A stretch of DNA of 29,955 nucleotides, from NCBI GenBank assembly GCA_002189035.1, contig NEEC01000484.1, positions 1-29,955 on the forward strand, in the 5' to 3' direction. Both the position numbers and the translations under genes were made by a program. This stretch comes from Utricularia gibba (taxonomy: Eukaryota > Streptophyta > Magnoliopsida > Lamiales > Lentibulariaceae). The notes under the pieces were generated by a model, which saw only the letters and a program-made list of their open reading frames with translations, had not been told where the DNA came from and did no database searches. Shown here one piece after another: positions 21,581 to 29,955 of the stretch; position 1 is the first letter of the stretch, and each line of letters starts with the position of its first letter.

Positions 21581-22833
21581 ATGCATCACGATTTTCATCG
21601 AGTAGCACCCGATTGGGCTCAGGAGCCAGACCGAACCTTGGGCCCTTACAAAGCTGCCAACGACAGCACCCGCCTTAAAATGGCAAGCTATTGCTTGAAA
21701 AACCATTCAGGCAGCCGCCGAAAACCCAACGTTGATAAATGCATCACTTATTTTCCGGGCTACAACTGACTATGGGCCATAGCCCGACCCGACCTCTGGC
21801 CCAATCCCGAAACCCCCAAGAGCGCCTTCTGAAATATAAAGTAGAGTGTTGAGAAAACCCGTTGGGGTTCTCATGACATCCTAACTAAAGCAAATGCATT
21901 ACGATTTCGTCGAGTACGACCCGATTGGGCTTAGTAGCCAGACCGAATCTCGGGCCCTGACAAAGCTCCCAACTACAGCACCCACCTTAAAACGGCAAGC
22001 TGTTGCTTGAAAAACCATTTAGGCAGCCGCCGAAAACCCATCGTTGATAAATGCATCACTTATTTTCCGGGCTACAACTGACTATTGGCCTGAGCCCGAC
22101 CCGACCTCTGGCCCAATCCCGAAACCCTCCGAGGGCGCCTTCTCAAATATATAGCAGAGTGTTGAGAAAACCCATTGGGGTTCTCATGACATCCTAACTA
22201 CATCAAATGCGTTACGATTTTCGTCGAGTGCGACCGATTGGGCTTAGTAGCCAGACCGAATCTCGGGCCGGACAAAGCTCCCAACGACAGCACCCGACTT
22301 TAAATGGCAAGCTATTGCTTGACAAACCATGTGGGCAGCCGCCGACAACCCAACGTTAATAAATGCATCACTTCTTTTGCCGGGCTACAGCTGACTTTGG
22401 GCTCAAGCCCGACCCGAATCCGGCCCGATCTCGGTGACCCACAAAAGCGCCTTGTCAAGTGTAAAGCATGCTGTTGAAAAAACCATTTGGGGTGGTCATG
22501 AGATCCTAACTTCAATAAAGGCATCACGATTTTCGTCGAATGGGATCGGATTGTGCTGTGAAGTCAGACCGATCCTTGGGTCCGGACGAAGTTCCCAACA
22601 ACAGCACCCGCAAAAAAACGACAACTTTTCCTCGAAAAAAGCATGTAGGCAGCCGCCGAAAACCCAACGTTAATAAATGCATCACTTTTTTGGCCGGGCT
22701 ACAAATGACTATGGGCCAGAGCGCGACTCGACCATTTGCTCGATACTAGTGCCAGCCTAGAGCGCCTCCTCAAATATAAATCAGGTTGTTGAGAAAACCA
22801 TTTGGGGTGCTCATGACATCCTAACTTCAAAAA
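21581..22833 (+). repeat. HOR unit 18 (A-B-C-D), mosaic
   Basis: Length 1253 bp. A 21581-21893, B 21894-22206, C 22207-22518, D 22519-22833. C1 carries the left-type pair CCCGACTTTAAAT and GACAAACC and lost one C near 22234, whereas D1 has GGCATC with the right-type TTTTCG. Five-base C-run in A2. Confidence 0.95.
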
Positions 22834-24084
22834 ATGCATCACGATTTTCATCGAGTAGCACCCGATTGGGCTCAGGAGCCAGACCGAACCTTGGGCCCTT
22901 ACAAAGCTGCCAACGACAGCACCCGCCTTAAAATGGCAAGCTATTGCTTGAAAAACCATTCAGGCAGCCGCCGAAAACCCAACGTTGATAAATGCATCAC
23001 TTATTTTCCGGGCTACAACTGACTATGGGCCATAGCCCGACCCGACCTCTGGCCCAATCCCGAAACCCCCAAGAGCGCCTTCTGAAATATAAAGTAGAGT
23101 GTTGAGAAACCCGTTGGGGTTCTCATGACATCCTAACTAAAGCAAATGCATTACGATTTCGTCGAGTACGACCCGATTGGGCTTAGTAGCCAGACCGAAT
23201 CTCGGGCCCTGACAAAGCTCCCAACTACAGCACCCACCTTAAAACGGCAAGCTGTTGCTTGAAAAACCATTTAGGCAGCCGCCGAAAACCCATCGTTGAT
23301 AAATGCATCACTTATTTTCCGGGCTACAACTGACTATTGGCCTGAGCCCGACCCGACCTCTGGCCCAATCCCGAAACCCTCCGAGGGCGCCTTCTCAAAT
23401 ATATAGCAGAGTGTTGAGAAAACCCATTGGGGTTCTCATGACATCCTAACTACATCAAATGCGTTACGATTTTCGTCGAGTGCGACCCGATTGGGCTTAG
23501 TAGCCAGACCGAATCTCGGGCCGGACAAAGCTCCCAACGACAGCACCCGCTTTAAATGGCAAGCTATTGCTTGAAAAACCATGTGGGCAGCCGCCGACAA
23601 CCCAACGTTAATAAATGCATCACTTCTTTTGCCGGGCTACAGCTGACTTTGGGCTCAAGCCCGACCCGAATCCGGCCCGATCTCGGTGACCCACAAAAGC
23701 GCCTTGTCAAGTGTAAAGCATGCTGTTGAAAAAACCATTTGGGGTGGTCATGAGATCCTAACTTCAATAAAGGTGTCACGATTTTCGTCGAATGGGATCG
23801 GATTGTGCTGTGAAGTCAGACCGAACCTTGGGTCCGGACGAAGTTCCAACAACAGCACCCGCAAAAAAACGACAACTTTTCCTCGAAAAAAGCATGTAGG
23901 CAGCCGCCGAAAACCCAACGTTAATAAATGCATCACTTTTTTGGCCGGGCTACAAATGACTATGGGCCAGAGCGCGACTCGACCATTTGCTCGATACTAG
24001 TGCCAGCCTAGAGCGCCTCCTCAAATATAAATCAGGTTGTTGAGAAAACCATTTGGGGTGCTCATGACATCCTAACTTCAAAAA
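22834..24084 (+). repeat. HOR unit 19 (A-B-C-D)
   Basis: Length 1251 bp. A 22834-23145, B 23146-23458, C 23459-23770, D 23771-24084. C1 has CCCGCTTTAAAT and GAAAAACC. D1 is the first with GGTGTCACG, and it has GACCGAACC where left units have GACCGATCC. D1 lost one C near 23847. A2 lost one A near 23109. Confidence 0.95.
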
Positions 24085-25338
24085 ATGCATCACGATTTTC
24101 ATCGAGTAGCACCCGATTGGGCTCAGGAGCCAGACCGAACCTTGGGCCCTTACAAAGCTGCCAACGACAGCACCCGCCTTAAAATGGCAAGCTATTGCTT
24201 GAAAAACCATTCAGGCAGCCGCCGAAAACCCAACGTTGATAAATGCATCACTTATTTTCCGGGCTACAACTGACTATGGGCCATAGCCCGACCCGACCTC
24301 TGGCCCAATCCCGAAACCCCCAAGAGCGCCTTCTGAAATATAAAGTAGAGTGTTGAGAAAACCCGTTGGGGTTCTCATGACATCCTAACTAAAGCAAATG
24401 CATTACGATTTCGTCGAGTACGACCCGATTGGGCTTAGTAGCCAGACCGAATCTCGGGCCCTGACAAAGCTCCCAACTACAGCACCCACCTTAAAACGGC
24501 AAGCTGTTGCTTGAAAAACCATTTAGGCAGCCGCCGAAAACCCATCGTTGATAAATGCATCACTTATTTTCCGGGCTACAACTGACTATTGGCCTGAGCC
24601 CGACCCGACCTCTGGCCCAATCCCGAAACCCTCCGAGGGCGCCTTCTCAAATATATAGCAGAGTGTTGAGAAAACCCATTGGGGTTCTCATGACATCCTA
24701 ACTACATCAAATGCGTTACGATTTTCGTCGAGTGCGACCCGATTGGGCTTAGTAGCCAGACCGAACTCGGGCCGGACAAAGCTCCCAACGACAGCACCCG
24801 CCTTTAAATGGCAAGCTGTTGCTTGAAAAAACCATGTGGGCAGCCGCCGACAACCCAACGTTAATAAATGCATCACTTCTTTTGCCGGGCTACAGCTGAC
24901 TTGGGCTCAAGCCCGACCCGAATCCGGCCCGATCTCGGTGACCCACAAAAGCGCCTTGTCAAGTGTAAAGCATGCTGTTGAAAAAACCATTTGGGGTGGT
25001 CATGAGATCCTAACTTCAATAAAGGTGTCACGATTTTCGTCGAATGGGATCGGATTGTGCTGTGAAGTCAGACCGATCCTTGGGTCCGGACGAAGTTCCC
25101 AACAACAGCACCCGCAAAAAAACGACAACTTTTCCTCGAAAAAAGCATGTAGGCAGCCGCCGAAAAACCCAACGTTAATAAATGCATCACTTTTTTGGCC
25201 GGGCTACAAATGACTATGGGCCAGAGCGCGACTCGACCATTTGCTCGATACTAGTGCCAGCCTAGAGCGCCTCCTCAAATATAAATCAGGTTGTTGAGAA
25301 AACCATTTGGGGTGCTCATGACATCCTAACTTCAAAAA
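24085..25338 (+). repeat. HOR unit 20 (A-B-C-D)
   Basis: Length 1254 bp. A 24085-24397, B 24398-24710, C 24711-25022, D 25023-25338. C1 reads CCCGCCTTTAAAT and AAGCTGTTGC, like B at the latter site, with one extra A in the GAAAAAACC box. D1 has GGTGTC and TTTTCG but GACCGATCC, and one extra A near 25169. Confidence 0.95.
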
Positions 25339-25959
25339 ATGCATCACGATTTTCATCGAGTAGCACCCGATTGGGCTCAGGAGCCAGACCGAACCTTGGG
25401 CCCTTACAAAGCTGCCAACGACAGCACCCGCCTTAAAATGGCAAGCTATTGCTTGAAAAACCATTCAGGCAGCCGCCGAAAACCCAACGTTGATAAATGC
25501 ATCACTTATTTTCCGGGCTACAACTGACTATGGGCCATAGCCCGACCCGACCTCTGGCCCAATCCCGAAACCCCCCAAGAGCGCCTTCTGAAATATAAAG
25601 TAGAGTGTTGAGAAAACCCTTGGGGTTCTCATGACATCCTAACTAAAGCAAATGCATTACGATTTCGTCGAGTACGACCCGATTGGGCTTAGTAGCCAGA
25701 CCGAATCTCGGGCCCTGACAAAGCTCCCAACTACAGCACCCACCTTAAAACGGCAAGCTGTTGCTTGAAAAACCATTAGCCGCCGAAAACCCATCGTTGA
25801 TAAATGCATCACTTATTTTCCGGGCTACAACTGACTATTGGCCTGAGCCCGACCCGACCTCTGGCCCAATCCCGAAACCCTCCGAGGGCGCCTTCTCAAA
25901 TATATAGCAGAGTGTTGAGAAAACCCATTGGGGTTCTCATGACATCCTAACTACATCAA

Positions 25960-26219
25960 ATGCGTTACGATTTCGTCGAGTGCGACCCGATTGGGCTTAG
26001 TAGCCAGACCGAATCTCGGGCCGACAAAGCTCCCAACTACAGCACCCACCTTGGCAAGCTGTTGCTTGAAAAACCACAGCCGCCGAAAACCCATCGTTGA
26101 TAAATGCATCACACAACTGACTATTGGCCTGAGCCCGACCCGACCTCTGGCCCAATCCCGAAACCCTTTCTCAAATATATAGCAGAGTGTTGAGAAAACC
26201 ATTGGGGTTCTCATGACAT
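25960..26219 (+). repeat. Extra shortened monomer B' in unit 21
   Basis: 260 bp. The first part is C-like (ATGCGTTACG, GAGTGCGACC), then B-like from AACTACAGCACCCACC onward. Gaps against B lie before GGCAAGC (5 bp), before CAGCCGCCG, between ATCAC and ACAACTG (about 14 bp), and in the CCCTCCGAGGG region (about 11 bp). Confidence 0.9.
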
Positions 26220-26467
26220 CCGCGTTACGATTTTCGTCGAGTGCGACCCGATTGGGCTTAGTAGCCAGACCGAAACAAAGCTTTTAAATGGCAAGCTCTT
26301 GAGTGTTAATAAATGCATCACTTCTTTTGCCGGGCTACAGCTGACTTGGGCTCAAGCCCGACCCGAATCCGGCCCGATCTCGGTGACCCACAAAAGCGCC
26401 TTGTCAAGTGTAAAGCATGCTGTTGAAAAAACCATTTGGGGTGGTCATGAGATCCTAACTTCAATAA
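26220..26467 (+). repeat. Truncated monomer C in unit 21
   Basis: 248 bp, about 65 bp short. About 14 bp are missing across its start, so ATCC runs straight into GCGTTACG. About 30 bp are missing between GACCGAA and TTTAAATGG, and more than 30 bp between GGCAAGCT and GTTAATAAATGC. C2 is intact apart from one T. Confidence 0.9.
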
Positions 26468-26782
26468 AGGTGTCACGATTTTCGTCGAATGGGATCGGAT
26501 TGTGCTGTGAAGTCAGACCGATCCTTGGGTCCGGACGAAGTTCCCAACAACAGCACCCGCAAAAAAACGACAACTTTTCCTCGAAAAAAGCATGTAGGCA
26601 GCCGCCGAAAACCCAACGTTAATAAATGCATCACTTTTTTGGCCGGGCTACAAATGACTATGGGCCAGAGCGCGACTCGACCATTTGCTCGATACTAGTG
26701 CCAGCCTAGAGCGCCTCCTCAAATATAAATCAGGTTGTTGAGAAAACCATTTGGGGTGCTCATGACATCCTAACTTCAAAAA

Positions 26783-28032
26783 ATGCATCACGATTTTCAT
26801 CGAGTAGCACCCGATTGGGCTCAGGAGCCAGACCGAACCTTGGGCCCTTACAAAGCTGCCAACGACAGCACCCGCCTTAAAATGGCAAGCTATTGCTTGA
26901 AAAACCATTCAGGCAGCCGCCGAAAACCCAACGTTGATAAATGCATCACTTATTTTCCGGGCTACAACTGACTATGGGCCATAGCCCGACCCGACCTCTG
27001 GCCCAATCCCGAAACCCCCCAAGAGCGCCTTCTGAAATAAAGTAGAGTGTTGAGAAAACCCGTTGGGGTTCTCATGACATCCTAACTAAAGCAAATGCAT
27101 TACGATTTCGTCGAGTACGACCCGATTGGGCTTAGTAGCCAGACCGAATCTCGGGCCCTGACAAAGCTCCCAACTACAGCACCCACCTTAAAACGGCAAG
27201 CTGTTGCTTGAAAAACCATTTAGGCAGCCGCCGAAAACCCATCGTTGATAAATGCATCACTTATTTTCCGGGCTACAACTGACTATTGGCCTGAGCCCGA
27301 CCCGACCTCTGGCCCAATCCCGAAACCCTCCGAGGGCGCCTTCTCAAATATATAGCAGAGTGTTGAGAAAACCCATTGGGGTTCTCATGACATCCTAACT
27401 ACATCAAATGCGTTACGATTTTCGTCGAGTGCGACCCGATTGGGCTTAGTAGCCAGACCGAATCTCGGGCCGGACAAAGCTCCCAACGACAGCACCCGCT
27501 TTAAATGGCAAGCTGTTGCTTGAAAACCATGTGGGCAGCCGCCGACAACCCAACGTTAATAAATGCATCACTTCTTTTGCCGGGCTACAGCTGACTTTGG
27601 GCTCAAGCCCGACCCGAATCCGGCCCGATCTCGGTGACCCACAAAAGCGCCTTGTCAAGTGTAAAGCATGCTGTTGAAAAAACCATTTGGGGTGGTCATG
27701 AGATCCTAACTTCAATAAAGGTGTCACGATTTTCGTCGAATGGGATCGGATTGTGCTGTGAAGTCAGACCGAACCTTGGGTCCGGACGAAGTTCCCAACA
27801 ACAGCACCCGCAAAAAAACGACAACTTTTCCTCGAAAAAAGCATGTAGGCAGCCGCCGAAAACCAACGTTAATAAATGCATCACTTTTTTGGCCGGGCTA
27901 CAAATGACTATGGGCCAGAGCGCGACTCGACCATTTGCTCGATACTAGTGCCAGCCTAGAGCGCCTCCTCAAATATAAATCAGGTTGTTGAGAAAACCAT
28001 TTGGGGTGCTCATGACATCCTAACTTCAAAAA
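26783..28032 (+). repeat. HOR unit 22 (A-B-C-D)
   Basis: Length 1250 bp. A 26783-27094, B 27095-27407, C 27408-27718, D 27719-28032. A2 lost two bases of the TATA block (GAAATAAAG near 27037). C1 has CCCGCTTTAAAT, AAGCTGTTGC and GAAAACC. D1 has GGTGTC, TTTTCG and GACCGAACC, and lost one C near 27863. Six-base C-run in A2. Confidence 0.95.
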
Positions 28033-29282
28033 ATGCATCACGATTTTCATCGAGTAGCACCCGATTGGGCTCAGGAGCCAGACCGAACCTTGGGCCCTTA
28101 CAAAGCTGCCAACGACAGCACCCGCCTTAAAATGGCAAGCTATTGCTTGAAAAACCATTCAGGCAGCCGCCGAAAACCCAACGTTGATAAATGCATCACT
28201 TATTTTCCGGGCTACAACTGACTATGGCCATAGCCCGACCCGACCTCTGGCCCAATCCCGAAACCCCCCAAGAGCCCTTCTGAAATATAAAGTAGAGTGT
28301 TGAGAAAACCCGTTGGGGTTCTCATGACATCCTAACTAAAGCAAATGCATTACGATTTCGTCGAGTACGACCCGATTGGGCTTAGTAGCCAGACCGAATC
28401 TCGGGCCCTGACAAAGCTCCCAACTACAGCACCCACCTTAAAACGGCAAGCTGTTGCTTGAAAAACCATTTAGGCAGCCGCCGAAAAACCCATCGTTGAT
28501 AAATGCATCACTTATTTTCCGGGCTACAACTGACTATTGGCCTGAGCCCGACCCGACCTCTGGCCCAATCCCGAAACCCTCCGAGGGCGCCTTCTCAAAT
28601 ATATAGCAGAGTGTTGAGAAAACCCATTGGGGTTCTCATGACATCCTAACTACATCAAATGCGTTACGATTTTCGTCGAGTGCGACCCGATTGGGCTTAG
28701 TAGCCAGACCGAATCTCGGGCCGGACAAAGCTCCCAACGACAGCACCCGCCTTTAAATGGCAAGCTGTTGCTTGAAAAACCATGTGGGCAGCCGCGACAA
28801 CCCAACGTTAATAAATGCATCACTTCTTTTGCCGGGCTACAGCTGACTTGGGCTCAAGCCCGACCCGAATCCGGCCCGATCTCGGTGACCCACAAAAGCG
28901 CCTTGTCAAGTGTAAAGCATGCTGTTGAAAAAACCATTTGGGTGGTCATGAGATCCTAACTTCAATAAAGGTGTCACGATTTTCGTCGAATGGGATCGGA
29001 TTGTGCTGTGAAGTCAGACCGAACCTTGGGTCCGGACGAAGTTCCCAACAACAGCACCCGCAAAAAAACGACAACTTTTCCTCGAAAAAAGCATGTAGGC
29101 AGCCGCCGAAAACCCAACGTTAATAAATGCATCACTTTTTTGGCCGGGCTACAAATGACTATGGGCCAGAGCGCGACTCGACCATTTGCTCGATACTAGT
29201 GCCAGCCTAGAGCGCCTCCTCAAATATAAATCAGGTTGTTGAGAAAACCATTTGGGTGCTCATGACATCCTAACTTCAAAAA
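28033..29282 (+). repeat. HOR unit 23 (A-B-C-D)
   Basis: Length 1250 bp. A 28033-28344, B 28345-28658, C 28659-28968, D 28969-29282. A2 lost one G near 28226 and one near 28276, and B1 has an extra A near 28489. C1 has CCCGCCTTTAAAT and AAGCTGTTGC, and lost one C near 28795. D1 has GGTGTC, TTTTCG and GACCGAACC. Six-base C-run in A2. Confidence 0.95.
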
Positions 29283-29955
29283 ATGCATCACGATTTTCAT
29301 CGAGTAGCACCCGATTGGGCTCAGGAGCCAGACCGAACCTTGGGCCCTTACAAAGCTGCCAACGACAGCACCCGCCTTAAAATGGCAAGCTATTGCTTGA
29401 AAAACCATTCAGGCAGCCGCCGAAAACCCAACGTTGATAAATGCATCACTTATTTTCCGGGCTACAACTGACTATGGGCCATAGCCCGACCCGACCTCTG
29501 GCCCAATCCCGAAACCCCCAAGAGCGCCTTCTGAAATATAAAGTAGAGTGTTGAGAAAACCCGTTGGGGTTCTCATGACATCCTAACTAAAGCAAATGCA
29601 TTACGATTTCGTCGAGTACGACCCGATTGGGCTTAGTAGCCAGACCGAATCTCGGGCCCTGACAAAGCTCCCAACTACAGCACCCACCTTAAAACGGCAA
29701 GCTGTTGCTTGAAAAACCATTTAGGCAGCCGCCGAAAACCCATCGTTGATAAATGCATCACTTATTTTCCGGGCTACAACTGACTATTGGCCTGAGCCCG
29801 ACCCGACCTCTGGCCAATCCCGAAACCCTCCGAGGGCGCCTTCTCAAATATATAGCAGAGTGTTGAGAAAACCCATTGGGGTTCTCATGACATCCTAACT
29901 ACATCAAATGCGTTACGATTTTCGTCGAGTGCGACCCGATTGGGCTTAGTAGCCA
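29283..29955 (+). repeat. Partial HOR unit 24 (A, B, start of C)
   Basis: A 29283-29595, B 29596-29907, then 48 bp of C (29908-29955) before the window ends. B2 has lost one C near 29815. Five-base C-run in A2. The array clearly continues to the right. Confidence 0.95.

Larger units (their letters stand above)
25339..26782 (+). repeat. HOR unit 21, five-monomer variant (A-B-B'-C-D)
   Basis: Length 1444 bp. A 25339-25651, B 25652-25959 (5-bp loss near 25778), extra monomer B' 25960-26219, C 26220-26467 (only 248 bp), D 26468-26782. Deletions cluster from about 25610 to 26310, while A1, D1 and D2 are full length. D1 has GGTGTC, TTTTCG and GACCGATCC. Six-base C-run in A2. Confidence 0.95.
1..29955 (+). 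repeat. Satellite array, head-to-tail HOR of about 1252 bp (four monomers of about 313 bp)
   Basis: The same 1.25 kb sequence recurs from end to end with A-monomer starts at 119, 1376, 2629, 3881, 5133, 6387, 7638, 8891, 10145, 11381, 12634, 13874, 15117, 16371, 17622, 18872, 20126, 21581, 22834, 24085, 25339, 26783, 28033 and 29283. Spacing is 1236-1257 bp except two units of 1455 and 1444 bp. All copies lie in the same orientation and no unrelated sequence interrupts them. Each unit contains four monomers that differ from each other at many sites, while the same monomer in different units is almost identical. That is the definition of a higher-order repeat. Both window ends lie inside a unit, so the true array is longer. 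The family is not one I recognise; a centromeric or heterochromatic location is inferred from the organisation alone. Confidence 0.98.

Noticed and set aside
1-29955. CRISPR array
   Set aside because: There are no short repeats separated by unique spacers. The whole sequence is repeated, and the repeat period is 157, 313 and 1252 bp.
1-29955. tRNA, 5S or other rRNA genes embedded in the repeat
   Set aside because: I found no A-box/B-box pair, cloverleaf or recognisable 5S or other rRNA segment in the monomers on either strand by eye. A covariance-model scan would be decisive.

Overview
The whole window is one uninterrupted tandem satellite array. I see no protein gene, RNA gene, transposon, CRISPR array or single-copy sequence in it. 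The repeats are all in one orientation, and the array runs off both ends of the window. This points to nuclear DNA of a eukaryote, from a centromeric, pericentromeric or other heterochromatic block. The base period of about 157 bp resembles many plant centromeric satellites, but I do not recognise the family and cannot name the lineage.

The array has three nested levels. (1) A half-monomer of about 157 bp, usually opening with ATGCAT. (2) A monomer of about 313 bp made of two diverged half-monomers, called here type 1 and type 2. (3) A higher-order repeat (HOR) of about 1252 bp made of four monomer types in fixed order, A-B-C-D, which equals eight half-monomers. Each HOR is counted from the first base of A. 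The window holds the last 118 bp of one unit, 23 units seen from A to the next A, and the start of a 24th (29283-29955).

Layout: units 1-16 (119-20125) are nearly identical four-monomer units of 1236-1257 bp, and they differ mostly by small indels. Units 17-23 (20126-29282) are more varied. They carry other variants in C and D, and two of them (17 at 20126-21580 and 21 at 25339-26782) are five-monomer units holding an extra, deletion-riddled B-like monomer between B and C. At three of four D/C sites that can be polarised against the other monomers, the right-hand variants look ancestral. The left part therefore looks like a more recently homogenised core and the right part like an older or less homogenised layer.

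Nothing here works together as genes. What can be described is the array's structure and history: unequal exchange, shared deletions, mosaic units and layered homogenisation. Possible physical functions are nucleosome phasing, A-tract curvature, G-rich structure on the minus strand and satellite transcription. The many short open frames are by-products of repeating the same sequence.
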